Of a DNA stretch of 64,000 nucleotides, positions 24,252-33,006 are shown one piece after another. How positions within the stretch are numbered: the first letter of the stretch is position 1; each line of letters starts with the position of its first letter. The position numbers and the translations under genes are program-made. The stretch covers positions 34,252 to 98,251 of the forward strand of contig NZ_JASISO010000031.1 in NCBI RefSeq assembly GCF_030063135.1. Direction: 5' to 3'. The stretch is from Streptomyces sp. G-G2. GTDB lineage: Bacteria; Actinomycetota; Actinomycetes; Streptomycetales; Streptomycetaceae. The notes below the pieces were generated by a model. That model saw only the letters and a list, made by a program, of their open reading frames with translations, made no database searches and had not been told where the DNA came from.

Positions 24252-24797
24252 TCAGGCGGCCAGCCGCTCCCGGGCCTCCATCAGCGCGAAGCCCAGCAGG
24301 TTCAGGCCACGCCAGCGCGCGGGATCGAGGGCGTCGGGGCTGTCGACGGCCAGTCCGATGCCCCAGATCCGGTCCAGCGGCGAGGCCTCCACGAGCACCC
24401 GGGACCCGGTGGCGAGCAGGTACGCGCGCAGCTCGGGCGTGGACGCGAACTTGGCCGCACTGCCCGCCACCACGATGGCGAACCGCTCGCGCTCCCACGT
24501 CCGCGCGTCGAACCCGCGCACCAGTCGCCCGGCCTTCTTGGCCGCCGCGGGGGAGGTGGCGCCGAGCGCCGCGCGCTCCGCCTCCGAGTCCCCGAAGAGC
24601 CGTGCCTTCTCGGCCATCATCCAGTGTTCGGCCGTGACATAACGGACATCACGCACGGTGAAGGGGGACGGCCACCACTGGCTCAGGCAGCTCGGCCCGA
24701 GAGCCCCGTCGTGCCTGGGCGCGTGTCCCCAGAACGGCAGATACTTGACCCGCTCACCCCGGTTGACCTGCTCGATCAGTGTGTCGATCTGCTCCAT
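24252..24797 (-). CDS. NADAR family protein (YbiA-like N-glycosidase)
   Basis: 181 residues. NADAR hallmarks in order: YLPFWGH, TAEHWMMAEKARLFGD (Glu/Lys centre), WERERFAIVV and LDRIWGIGL (DxxWG). YbiA-type members hydrolyse the N-glycosidic bond of early riboflavin intermediates to limit Maillard-type damage; other NADAR proteins remove ADP-ribose from guanine. The sequence does not separate these roles. The start is ATG 24797, backed by CAGACT on the minus strand 7 nt before it (leaderless pattern); a GTG at 24827 is also open. Confidence 0.87.
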   Translation of the reverse strand: MEQIDTLIEQVNRGERVKYLPFWGHAPRHDGALGPSCLSQWWPSPFTVRDVRYVTAEHWMMAEKARLFGDSEAERAALGATSPAAAKKAGRLVRGFDARTWERERFAIVVAGSAAKFASTPELRAYLLATGSRVLVEASPLDRIWGIGLAVDSPDALDPARWRGLNLLGFALMEARERLAA

Positions 24798-24907
24798 GCA
24801 CGCGAGTCTGGCAGCCGCCACGGACACTTCGTACGGGATTTAGGGTCCGCCTCGACACTTGGTCGACCGATTTCGTCGCGTAATCAAAAGGCAACAACGG
24901 AATCACT

Positions 24908-24931
24908 TGGCGCAGGTGAACACCTCTGCCA
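24908..24931. promoter_or_regulatory. 24-bp palindrome upstream of ALDH 2 (operator candidate)
   Basis: TGGC-GC-AGGTG-AA-CACCT-CT-GCCA: symmetric except for two positions in each arm and the AA centre. It is 41 nt before ATG 24972, in a locally A/T-richer gap of 174 nt that should hold the promoter of the ALDH 2/transporter unit. Confidence 0.65.
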
Positions 24932-24971
24932 GGATCGGCACTCAATTCGAGCTTTAGCTACGGAGAGCGCG

Positions 24972-26486
24972 ATGGGCAACCGCTTCCAGGTCAAGGACCG
25001 TTTCGCAGACGGCGCGCAGTACATCGACGGCCGGCTGAGATCCGGCACCTCGGGCGCCTCACACACCGTGGTCGACCCGGCCACCGGTCATGAGGTACTC
25101 ACTTACGAACTGGCGGGCACGGCCGATGTCGACGCGGCCGTGGCCGCCGCCAAGCGGGCGTTCCCCGGCTGGTCCGGGGCCACCCCGGGCGAGCGCTCGG
25201 ACGCCCTGCACCGCCTGGCGGCCGTACTGGCCGAGCAGGCGGAGGACTTCGCCCTCGCGGAGTCCCTCCAGTGCGGGAAGCCGGTGCGGCTGTCCACGGA
25301 GTTCGACGTACCGGGGACCATCGACAACACCGCCTTCTTCGCGGGCGCCGCCCGCCACCTCCAGGGCCAGGCGGCCGCCGAGTACTCCGGCGACCACACC
25401 TCCTACGTCCGCCGCGAGGCGATCGGGGTGGTCGGCTCCATCGCTCCCTGGAACTATCCGCTCCAGATGGCCGCCTGGAAGATCCTCCCGGCGATCGCCG
25501 CGGGCAACACGATCGTTCTGAAGCCCGCCGAGCTGACCCCGCTGACCTCGCTGATGTTCGCCCAGGCGGCCCAGCAGGCCGGCATCCCCGACGGCGTGAT
25601 CAACATCGTCACCGGGGCGGGCCGCGTCGCCGGTGAGCACCTGGTGGGCCACCCCGACGTGGTCATGACCTCCTTCACCGGCTCCACCGGAGTCGGCAAG
25701 CGGGTCGCGGAGATCGCCACCGCCACGGTCAAGCGGCTCCACCTGGAGCTGGGCGGCAAGGCCCCCTTCGTCGTCTTCGACGACGCGGACCTCGAGGCCG
25801 CCGCCCACGGCGCGGTCGCGGCCTCCCTGATCAACACCGGGCAGGACTGCACCGCGGCGACCCGCGCCTACGTCCAGCGCCCCCTGCACGACGCCTTCGT
25901 CGCCCGGGTGGCCGAGCTGATGGAGACGGTCCGCCTCGGGGACCCCTTCGACCCGGCCACCGACCTCGGCCCGCTCGTCTCGCACGCGCAGCGCGACCGG
26001 GTCGCCGGTTTCGTGGAGCGGGCCCGCGGCTACGCCACCGTCGTCACCGGCGGGCAGATCCCCGGCGGGGACCTGGTGGACGGCGCCTACTACCGGCCCA
26101 CCCTGATCGCCGGCGCGGCCCAGGACAGCGAGGTCGTCCAGTCCGAGATCTTCGGCCCGGTGCTCGTCGTACTGCCCTTCGACAGCGACGAGGACGGTCT
26201 CGCGCTGGCCAACGACACCCCCTACGGCCTCGCGGCCTCCGCCTGGACCCGCGACGTCTACCGGGCGGGCCGGGCCACCCGCGAGCTGAAGGCGGGCTGC
26301 GTCTGGGTCAACGACCACATTCCGATCATCAGCGAAATGCCCCACGGCGGCTACAAGGCCAGCGGTTTCGGCAAGGACATGAGTGCCTACTCCTTCGAGG
26401 AGTACACGCAGGTCAAGCATGTGATGTACGACAACACCGCGGTCGCCGCGAAGGACTGGCACCGCACGATCTTCGGGGACAGATAA
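24972..26486 (+). CDS. Aldehyde dehydrogenase 2, gamma-aminobutyraldehyde dehydrogenase-like
   Basis: 504 residues, a paralogue of the ALDH at 18030. The catalytic residues are E259 (LELGGKAPFVVF) and C293 (GQDCTAATRA); APWNYPLQMAAWKILPAIAAGN and EYTQVKHVM match the first copy. It has a longer N-terminus (GNRFQVKDRFADGAQYIDGR) and C-terminus (KDWHRTIFGDR). The expected reaction is aminoaldehyde to amino acid with NAD(P). The start is ATG 24972 with GGAG 24962-24965. It leads the unit containing the binding protein, PotABC-like importer and FAD oxidoreductase, all on the same strand. Confidence 0.88.
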   Translation: MGNRFQVKDRFADGAQYIDGRLRSGTSGASHTVVDPATGHEVLTYELAGTADVDAAVAAAKRAFPGWSGATPGERSDALHRLAAVLAEQAEDFALAESLQCGKPVRLSTEFDVPGTIDNTAFFAGAARHLQGQAAAEYSGDHTSYVRREAIGVVGSIAPWNYPLQMAAWKILPAIAAGNTIVLKPAELTPLTSLMFAQAAQQAGIPDGVINIVTGAGRVAGEHLVGHPDVVMTSFTGSTGVGKRVAEIATATVKRLHLELGGKAPFVVFDDADLEAAAHGAVAASLINTGQDCTAATRAYVQRPLHDAFVARVAELMETVRLGDPFDPATDLGPLVSHAQRDRVAGFVERARGYATVVTGGQIPGGDLVDGAYYRPTLIAGAAQDSEVVQSEIFGPVLVVLPFDSDEDGLALANDTPYGLAASAWTRDVYRAGRATRELKAGCVWVNDHIPIISEMPHGGYKASGFGKDMSAYSFEEYTQVKHVMYDNTAVAAKDWHRTIFGDR

Positions 26487-26534
26487 CCATCGCCGCCTGA
26501 CCAGCGGCCCACCCCTCCCGAAAGGGCACAGCTC

Positions 26535-27788
26535 ATGGAGCAGTTCGAGCCCGACCGCCTCCCGGCGGCCCAGCTCGCCGCGATGCGGCGCAGCCTCACC
26601 AGTGGACGCGGCGCCCTCACCCGCCGCTCGCTGCTGCGCGCGTCCGGCGTCGGAGCGCTCACCCTCGGCGGCCTGTCGGCGCTCAGCGCCTGCGGCATCC
26701 CGCCCGCCAAGCGGGCGGGCACCGGCGAGGCAGCGGCCTCGGACGACCACTCGGCCCAGGAGAAGGAGATCAACTTCTCCAACTGGACCGAGTACATGGA
26801 CACCAGTGACGACGAGAAGACCCGTCCGACCCTGGACGAGTTCACCAAGCGCACCGGGATCAAGGTCAAGTACACCGAGGACATCAACGACAACGTCGAG
26901 TTCTTCGGCAAGATCCGCCCGCAGCTCGCGGCGGGCCAGGACACCGGCCGCGACCTGATCGTCGTCACCGACTGGCTCGCCGCCCGCATCATCCGGCTCG
27001 GCTGGGCGCAGAAGCTCGACCCCGCGCTGCTCCCGCACGCCTTCGCCAACCTGTCCCCGCAGTTCCGCAGCCCCGACTGGGACCCGGGCCGCTCCTACAG
27101 CTACCCGTGGACCGGCATCTCCACCGTCATCGCCTACAACGCCAAGGCCACCGACGGCAAGAAGGTGGACTCGGTCACCCAGCTCCTCGACGACCCCACC
27201 CTCAAGGGCCGGGTCGGCTTCCTCACCGAGATGCGCGACAGCGTCGGGATGACCCTCCTCGACCAGGGCAAGGATCCGGCGAACTTCACCACCGCCGACT
27301 TCGACGGTGCGATCGGACGCCTCCAGAAGGGCGTGGACAGCAAGCAGATCCGCCGCTTCACCGGCAACGACTACACCGCGGACCTCGACAAGGGCGACAT
27401 CGCGGCCTGCCTGGCCTGGGCGGGCGACATCATCCAGCTCCAGGCGGGCAACCCGGACATCAAGTACGCGATCCCCGCCGCCGGATACATCACCTCCAGC
27501 GACAACCTGCTGGTCCCGGCCCACGCCCGGCACAAGGCGAACGCCGAGAGGCTCATCGACTACTACTACGAGCTTCCGGTCGCCGCCCAGCTGGCCGCCT
27601 ACATCAGCTACGTCTGCCCGGTCGAGGGCGTCAAGGACGATCTCGCCAAGATCGATCCGGCGCTCGCGGACAACACCCTGATCGTCCCGGACAAGGCGAT
27701 GACCGCCAAGTCCCACGCCTTCCGCTCCCTCACCAGTGCGGAAGAGACGGCGTACGAGGAGAAGTTCACCAAGCTCATCGGCGCCTAG
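26535..27788 (+). CDS. Spermidine/putrescine-type ABC substrate-binding lipoprotein 2 (Tat signal)
   Basis: 417 residues. The twin-arginine motif TRRSLLRASG (RR at 30-31) follows an unusually long n-region of about 29 residues; the lipobox Cys is C53 (SALSAC). The mature domain is PotD-like and clearly paralogous to the protein at 19686 (INFSNWTEYMDTSDDEK, DWLAARIIRLGWAQ, FTGNDYTADLDKGDIAACLA). It should load polyamines onto the permeases that follow. ATG 26535 has AAAGGG upstream. A 128-nt gap with a hairpin separates it from the ATPase. Confidence 0.9.
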   Translation: MEQFEPDRLPAAQLAAMRRSLTSGRGALTRRSLLRASGVGALTLGGLSALSACGIPPAKRAGTGEAAASDDHSAQEKEINFSNWTEYMDTSDDEKTRPTLDEFTKRTGIKVKYTEDINDNVEFFGKIRPQLAAGQDTGRDLIVVTDWLAARIIRLGWAQKLDPALLPHAFANLSPQFRSPDWDPGRSYSYPWTGISTVIAYNAKATDGKKVDSVTQLLDDPTLKGRVGFLTEMRDSVGMTLLDQGKDPANFTTADFDGAIGRLQKGVDSKQIRRFTGNDYTADLDKGDIAACLAWAGDIIQLQAGNPDIKYAIPAAGYITSSDNLLVPAHARHKANAERLIDYYYELPVAAQLAAYISYVCPVEGVKDDLAKIDPALADNTLIVPDKAMTAKSHAFRSLTSAEETAYEEKFTKLIGA

Positions 27789-27837
27789 CGCCGCCCGGCG
27801 CAGCCCTGCCCCGCCCCGCCCAGCTCAGTCGGTCCGA

Positions 27838-27858
27838 CCGGGCCCGGGCAGGGCCCGG
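27838..27858 (+). terminator. Hairpin between binding-protein and ATPase genes (attenuator candidate)
   Basis: CCGGGCCC (27838-27845) with GGGCCCGG (27851-27858), 5-nt loop, no U-tract. Such hairpins often keep binding protein in excess over the membrane complex. Confidence 0.5.
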
Positions 27859-27916
27859 CCCGCGCCCGGCTCCTGTTCCGGCCCCCCTTGCCCGCACCCA
27901 ACTCCGGGATCCCTCC

Positions 27917-29068
27917 ATGACTGACAAGACCGAGGGCGGCGACGTCCGCCTCACCGGGATCAGCAAGCACTACGGCTCCTTCACCGCCGTCCACCCGCTC
28001 GATCTCACCATCCCCCAGGGCTCCTTCTTCGCCCTGCTGGGCGCCTCCGGCTGCGGGAAGACCACCACCCTGCGCATGATCGCGGGACTGGAGGAGCCCT
28101 CCACCGGCACGGTCCACCTCGGCGACACCGCGGTCACGCACCTCCCGCCCTACAAGCGCCCGGTCAACACGGTCTTCCAGAGCTACGCGCTCTTCCCCCA
28201 CCTCGACGTCACCGAGAACATCGCCTTCGGGCTGCGCCGCCGCGGCATCAAGTCCGTGAAGAAGCAGGTCGACGACATGCTGGAGCTGGTCCAGCTCGGG
28301 CAGTTCGCCCACCGCAAGCCGCACCAGCTCTCTGGCGGCCAGCAGCAGCGCGTCGCCGTCGCCCGGGCCCTGATCAACCACCCCCAGGTACTGCTCCTCG
28401 ACGAGCCGCTCGGCGCCCTCGACCTCAAGCTGCGCCGCCAGATGCAGCTGGAGCTCAAGCGCATCCAGACCGAGGTGGGCATCACCTTCGTGCACGTCAC
28501 GCACGACCAGGAGGAGGCCATGACCATGGCCGACACGGTCGCCGTGATGAACGGCGGCCGGGTCGAGCAGCTCGGCGCCCCCGCCGAGCTGTACGAGAAC
28601 CCCCGCACCACCTTCGTCGCCAACTTCCTCGGCACCTCCAACCTCATCGAGGCCGAGGTCCTGGAGGCCGGTTCCGCCGACATCACCGTCAGCTCGGCGG
28701 GCAGCACGCTGAAGGTCCCCGCCGCGCGATGTTCGACCACGCCCCGTACCGGCGGAAAACTGCTGGTCGGCGTGCGCCCCGAGAAGATCTCCCTGGCCCA
28801 CGCGGACGAGGAGCACACCATCGCGGCGGGCCGCAACAAGGTCCCCGGCCGGATCATGGACTCCTCCTTCATCGGGGTCTCCACCCAGTACGTCATCGAC
28901 AGCCCGGTCTGCCCCGAACTGGAGGTCTACGCCCAGAACATCGAGCGGGACGCGCGCATGGCGCCCGGCGCCGAGGTGATCCTGCACTGGAACCCCGAGC
29001 ACACCTTCGCGCTGGACGCGGACCAGGACATCGACGCGGGCGCCCTGACGGTGGAGGAGGGGGTATGA
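27917..29068 (+). CDS. Polyamine ABC transporter ATP-binding protein (PotA-like)
   Basis: 383 residues. Intact Walker A (GASGCGKTT), Q-loop FQSYALFPHLDV, signature LSGGQQQRVAVARAL, Walker B LLLDEPLGALD and switch VTHDQEEAM. The C-terminal ~140 residues form the TOBE domain (LLVGVRPEKISL) of the PotA/MalK group. It couples ATP hydrolysis to the two permeases, whose genes overlap in series (ATGA at 29065-29068, TGATG at 29986-29990). No ribosome binding site of note precedes ATG 27917. Confidence 0.9.
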   Translation: MTDKTEGGDVRLTGISKHYGSFTAVHPLDLTIPQGSFFALLGASGCGKTTTLRMIAGLEEPSTGTVHLGDTAVTHLPPYKRPVNTVFQSYALFPHLDVTENIAFGLRRRGIKSVKKQVDDMLELVQLGQFAHRKPHQLSGGQQQRVAVARALINHPQVLLLDEPLGALDLKLRRQMQLELKRIQTEVGITFVHVTHDQEEAMTMADTVAVMNGGRVEQLGAPAELYENPRTTFVANFLGTSNLIEAEVLEAGSADITVSSAGSTLKVPAARCSTTPRTGGKLLVGVRPEKISLAHADEEHTIAAGRNKVPGRIMDSSFIGVSTQYVIDSPVCPELEVYAQNIERDARMAPGAEVILHWNPEHTFALDADQDIDAGALTVEEGV

Positions 29069-29988
29069 CCACCACCGAAGCCCCGCCCCGGGCCACCGCC
29101 GAACCCCCGGTCCACAAGCCCTCCGTACGCAAGCGGCTCGTCCCGTACTGGCTGCTGATCCCCGGCATCCTGTGGCTGCTCGTCTTCTTCGTCCTCCCGA
29201 TGGTCTACCAGGCCTCCACCTCGGTGCAGACCGGTTCCCTGGAGGAGGGCTTCAAGGTCACCTGGCACGTCCAGACCTACTGGGACGCCTTCACCGAGTA
29301 CTACCCGCAGTTCCTGCGCTCGCTGCTCTACGCGGGCACCGCGACCGCCCTGTGCCTGCTGCTCGGCTACCCGCTGGCCTACCTGATCGCCTTCCGCGCG
29401 GGCCGCTGGCGCAACCTGCTGCTGATCCTGGTCATCGCGCCGTTCTTCACCAGCTTCCTGATCCGCACCCTGGCCTGGAAGACGATCCTGGCCGACGGCG
29501 GCCCGGTCGTCGGCGCCCTCAACAAGATCGGCTTCCTGGACGTCACCAGCTGGCTCGGGATGACCGAGGGGGACCGGGTGCTCGCCACCCCGCTCGCCGT
29601 GGTCTGCGGTCTGACGTACAACTTCCTCCCCTTCATGATCCTGCCGCTCTACTCCTCGCTGGAGCGGATCGACACCCGTCTCCACGAAGCGGCCGGGGAC
29701 CTCTACGCCCGCCCCTTCACCACCTTCCGCAAGGTCACCTTCCCGCTGTCGATGCCGGGCGTGGTCTCCGGAACCCTGCTCACCTTCATCCCGGCGAGCG
29801 GCGACTACGTCAACGCGGAACTCCTCGGTTCCACGGACACCCGGATGATCGGCAACGTCATCCAGTCGCAGTACCTGCGCATCCTGGACTATCCGACGGC
29901 GGCCGCGCTGTCCTTCATCCTCATGGCCATCGTGCTGATCATGGTCACCATCTACATCCGCCGAGCGGGGACGGAGGACCTGGTCTGA
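29065..29988 (+). CDS. Polyamine ABC transporter permease (PotB-like)
   Basis: 307 residues with six transmembrane segments. The EAA coupling loop is HEAAGDLYARPFTTFRKVTF near residue 210, and PASGDYVNAELLG is the PotB signature of spermidine/putrescine permeases. The start overlaps the ATPase stop by 4 nt and the stop overlaps the PotC-like start by 1 nt, indicating coupled translation in the order ATPase-PotB-PotC. Confidence 0.9.
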   Translation: MTTTEAPPRATAEPPVHKPSVRKRLVPYWLLIPGILWLLVFFVLPMVYQASTSVQTGSLEEGFKVTWHVQTYWDAFTEYYPQFLRSLLYAGTATALCLLLGYPLAYLIAFRAGRWRNLLLILVIAPFFTSFLIRTLAWKTILADGGPVVGALNKIGFLDVTSWLGMTEGDRVLATPLAVVCGLTYNFLPFMILPLYSSLERIDTRLHEAAGDLYARPFTTFRKVTFPLSMPGVVSGTLLTFIPASGDYVNAELLGSTDTRMIGNVIQSQYLRILDYPTAAALSFILMAIVLIMVTIYIRRAGTEDLV

Positions 29989-30794
29989 TGAGTGCTCTCT
30001 TCACCCGGCTCCGGCGCAATCTGGTGGTCATCGCGGGCCTCGGCACGCTGGCCTACATGATCCTGCCGAACGTCGTCGTCACGGTCTTCTCCTTCAACAA
30101 CCCCACCGGGCGGTTCAACTACGCCTGGCAGGAGTTCTCGCTCGACGCCTGGAAGGACCCCTGCGGGGTCGCCGACCTGTGCGGCTCCCTCTCGCTCTCC
30201 CTCCAGATCGCGGTCTGGGCCACCCTCGGCGCGACCGTCCTGGGCACCGCGATCGCCTTCGCCCTGGTCCGGTACCGGTTCCGGGCGCGCGGCGCGGTCA
30301 ACTCGCTGATCTTCCTGCCGATGGCCATGCCCGAGATCGTGATGGCCGCCTCGCTCCTGGCCCTCTTCCTCAACATGGGCATCCAGCTGGGCTTCTGGAC
30401 GATCCTGATCGCCCACATCATGTTCTGCCTCAGCTTCGTCGTCGCCGCCGTCAAGGCCCGCGTCCTGTCGATGGACCCGCGGCTGGAGGAGGCCGCCCGC
30501 GACCTCTACGCGGGACCCGTGCAGACCTTCGTGCGGGTCACCCTGCCGATCGCGGCCCCCGGTATCGCGGCGGGCGCGCTGCTCTCCTTCGCGCTCTCCT
30601 TCGACGACTTCATCATCACCAACTTCAACTCGGGCAACACCGTCACCTTCCCCATGTTCGTGTGGGGTTCGGCCCAGCGCGGTACGCCCGTGCAGATCAA
30701 CGTCATCGGTACGGCGATGTTCGTCATCGCGGTCCTGGTGGTCCTCGCCGGCATGACGATCGGCAACCGCCGCAAGAAGGCACAGCCCAAGTAA
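29988..30794 (+). CDS. Polyamine ABC transporter permease (PotC-like)
   Basis: 268 residues, six transmembrane segments. The EAA loop is LEEAARDLYAGPVQTFVRVTLP, followed by SFALSFDDFIITNFNSG, the PotC hallmark that helps form the polyamine channel. CGVADLCGSL in the first outer loop contains two Cys residues that could form a disulfide. It is 31 nt from the FAD oxidoreductase start, so the catabolic enzyme is probably in the same operon. Confidence 0.9.
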   Translation: MSALFTRLRRNLVVIAGLGTLAYMILPNVVVTVFSFNNPTGRFNYAWQEFSLDAWKDPCGVADLCGSLSLSLQIAVWATLGATVLGTAIAFALVRYRFRARGAVNSLIFLPMAMPEIVMAASLLALFLNMGIQLGFWTILIAHIMFCLSFVVAAVKARVLSMDPRLEEAARDLYAGPVQTFVRVTLPIAAPGIAAGALLSFALSFDDFIITNFNSGNTVTFPMFVWGSAQRGTPVQINVIGTAMFVIAVLVVLAGMTIGNRRKKAQPK

Positions 30795-30825
30795 CAGCAC
30801 AGCTGTCCGTAGGGAGTTGGAAGAC

Positions 30826-32244
30826 ATGGCCCCAGTCGCCATGCGCACCGCCGCTCGATCCCTTTCCGAAGCACTGCCGGTCTCGTACTGGCTGGACGAC
30901 CCGGGCAAGCCCGCCCCCGAGCCCGCCCTCACCGGCGACGAGCACTGCGACCTGCTCGTCATCGGCGGCGGCTACAGCGGACTGTGGACCGCGCTCATCG
31001 CCAAGGAGCGGGACCCCGAGCGGGACGTCGTCCTGATCGAGGGCCACGAGGCGGGCTGGGCCGCCTCGGGCCGCAACGGCGGCTTCTGCGCCGCCTCCCT
31101 CACCCACGGACTGTCCAACGGCCTGGCCCGCTGGCCCGGCGAACTCGCCAAGCTGGAGGAGCTGGGCGCCCGCAACCTCGACGCGATCGAGGCCGCGGTC
31201 GCCCGCTACTCCATCGACTGCGACTTCGAGCGGACCGGCGAGATCGACGTCGCCACCGAACCCCACCAGGTCGAGGAGCTGCGCGGACTCCACGAGGAGG
31301 CGCGGCGCCTCGGCCTCGCGGACGGCTCCGAATGGCTCGACCGGGACGCGCTGCGCGCCGAGGTCGACTCCCCGACCTTCCTGGGCGGCCTCTGGGACCG
31401 CGAGGGCGTGGCCATGCTGAACCCGGCCAAACTCACCTGGGGCCTCAAGCGGGCCTGCCTGGGCCTCGGCGTGCGGATCTACGAGAACACGCGCGGCCTG
31501 GACCTGGCCGCCAACGGCGCCGGGATGGCCGTACGCACCCCCTACGGCCGGGTCTTCGCCCGCCGGGTGGCGCTCGGCACCAACATCTTCCCCAGCCTGG
31601 TCAAGCGGATCCGCCCGTACACCGTGCCGGTCTACGACTACGCGCTGATGACCGAGCCGCTCAGCCCCGGGCAGCTCGCCGCCATCGGCTGGAAGAACCG
31701 GCAGGGGCTCGGCGACAGCGCCAACCAGTTCCACTACTTCCGGATCACCGCGGACCACCGGATCCTGTGGGGCGGGTACGACGCGATCTACCCCTACGGC
31801 GGCAAGCTCGACCCGGAGCACGACCACCGCCCCGAGACCTACCTCAAGCTCGCCGAGCAGTTCTTCACCTGCTTCCCGCAGCTGGCGGGCCTGAACTTCA
31901 GCCACGCGTGGGGCGGGGCGATCGACACCTGCTCGCGGTTCTCGGCCTTCTTCGGCACCGCGCACGCGGGCAAGGTGGCCTACGCGGCGGGCTTCACCGG
32001 ACTCGGGGTGGGCGCCACCCGCTTCGGCGCCGACGTGATGCTGGACCTGCTGGACGGCGTACGCGGGGAGCGCACCGAGCTGGAGATGGTGCGCAGCAAG
32101 CCGATGCCGTTCCCGCCCGAGCCGTTCGCCTGGACGGGGATCGCGCTGACCAAGTGGTCGCTGGCGCGCTCCGACGACCGGGGCGGTCACCGGAACCTGT
32201 GGCTCAAGACGCTGGACCGCTTCGGCCTCGGCTTCGACAGCTGA
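30826..32244 (+). CDS. FAD-dependent amine oxidoreductase (DAO/PuuB-like)
   Basis: 472 residues. The Rossmann dinucleotide motif VIGGGYSGLWTAL (from about residue 45) and AGWAASGRNGGFC mark the D-amino-acid-oxidase/gamma-glutamylputrescine oxidase superfamily. The C-terminal FAD contact is YAAGFTGLGVGATRFG. Members oxidise a C-N bond of a glycine-, sarcosine- or glutamylpolyamine-type substrate. Placement straight after the polyamine importer argues for an amine, possibly gamma-glutamylputrescine; no glutamylpolyamine synthetase is in the window. The start is ATG 30826 with AGGGAG 30811-30816; a TTG at 30817 is open but unlikely. Confidence 0.87.
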   Translation: MAPVAMRTAARSLSEALPVSYWLDDPGKPAPEPALTGDEHCDLLVIGGGYSGLWTALIAKERDPERDVVLIEGHEAGWAASGRNGGFCAASLTHGLSNGLARWPGELAKLEELGARNLDAIEAAVARYSIDCDFERTGEIDVATEPHQVEELRGLHEEARRLGLADGSEWLDRDALRAEVDSPTFLGGLWDREGVAMLNPAKLTWGLKRACLGLGVRIYENTRGLDLAANGAGMAVRTPYGRVFARRVALGTNIFPSLVKRIRPYTVPVYDYALMTEPLSPGQLAAIGWKNRQGLGDSANQFHYFRITADHRILWGGYDAIYPYGGKLDPEHDHRPETYLKLAEQFFTCFPQLAGLNFSHAWGGAIDTCSRFSAFFGTAHAGKVAYAAGFTGLGVGATRFGADVMLDLLDGVRGERTELEMVRSKPMPFPPEPFAWTGIALTKWSLARSDDRGGHRNLWLKTLDRFGLGFDS

Positions 32245-32459
32245 TCACCTGACGACCCGACGAGCCGAGGGTCCAACGACCCGACGACCTGACGATCCGA
32301 TGGGCGGATGACCTGCGCCCGGCGCCCGGCGCACGACCGCGGTCACCGTGTGACCCGCTTCACTGCCACGGACTGACGGAACCCGCGTCATCACCGTCCA
32401 CCAACCCGCTCTCTCCGGATGAGGACCTTCCTCGACACGGAGTGATCGGAGGCCGGGCG
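32245..32459. other. Intergenic region with degenerate ACGACCCGACGA repeats
   Basis: No gene is seen. CTGACGACCCGACGA and AACGACCCGACGACCTGACGA occur within 32250-32300 as imperfect direct repeats, reminiscent of those after ALDH 1. The rest (32300-32440) shows no clear hairpin; GGAGG at 32448-32452 is the ribosome binding site of the next gene. Confidence 0.5.
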
Positions 32460-32936
32460 ATGACAGTCCCGGGAACCAAGACGGCAGTGGAGTGGCTGGT
32501 TTCGGTGGCGCCGGACCCCGACGCCTGCCGGTGGGAATGGGAGCGCAACCCCCTCGGGGTGGCGCTGCTGCCCGCCGGACGCCGCTGGGACGTGCTGATC
32601 CTGCCCGGGGAACTGGGGCAGGTCACCTTGGACGTCCTGACCCCGCTCGTCGAGAAGCCCGGCCCGGTGCTCGCCGATTTCGGCGACGCCCGGCTGGGCT
32701 TCTTCGTTCCCGCGGGCACGGCCTCGCGCTGGCTCGGTACGGGTGTACGGGGCGCGGGCCGCGGCACCTGGATCGTGGTCCCGTACCCGGGCCGGGCCAC
32801 CGGCGGGGTGCGCTGGCTGGTGGTCCCGGACGGCGACGGCACCCTCACGGATCCCGCGGTGCTGGAGCTGGCGATGCACGAGGCGGCGGCGCGGGTGGCC
32901 GGGGCCGCGTCGGCGAAGGAGGGCCGCAAGCCTTGA
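32460..32936 (+). CDS. Hypothetical protein, small alpha/beta domain
   Basis: 158 residues, no signal peptide or membrane segment. The sequence alternates short beta-like and Gly/Pro turn stretches (PLGVALLPAGRRWDVLILPG, ADFGDARLGFFVPAG, TWIVVPYPGRATGGVRWLV). It resembles the start of bifunctional primase/polymerase-type proteins of Streptomyces, but no catalytic residues are recognisable, so I leave function open. The start is ATG 32460 with GGAGG 32448-32452. The TTGACA -35 of the chitinase promoter overlaps its stop codon. Confidence 0.7.
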   Translation: MTVPGTKTAVEWLVSVAPDPDACRWEWERNPLGVALLPAGRRWDVLILPGELGQVTLDVLTPLVEKPGPVLADFGDARLGFFVPAGTASRWLGTGVRGAGRGTWIVVPYPGRATGGVRWLVVPDGDGTLTDPAVLELAMHEAAARVAGAASAKEGRKP

Positions 32937-32961
32937 CAAGAGCATTGGTCTGGACCATCTT
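32933..32961 (+). promoter_or_regulatory. Chitinase promoter with DasR-like operator
   Basis: A perfect TTGACA -35 (32933-32938) and a CATCTT -10 (32956-32961) are 17 nt apart. Between and overlapping them is ATTGGTCTGGACCATC (32944-32959), a close match to the DasR responsive element (consensus ACTGGTCTAGACCACT as I recall it). DasR, a GntR-family repressor, releases such sites on glucosamine-6-phosphate or GlcNAc-derived signals. Confidence 0.85.
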
Positions 32962-33006
32962 GAGCGCCGCTACCCCCCTCCATCCCCCCATGCACCGGAG
33001 GCAGTT

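Noticed and set aside
21666..26486. A 1606-codon open frame on the plus strand spanning the phosphodiesterase, deaminase, DUF4190 and NADAR genes
   Set aside because: Only its last 504 codons (from 24972) are real; the rest is antisense or out-of-frame shadow caused by the lack of stops in high G+C DNA.
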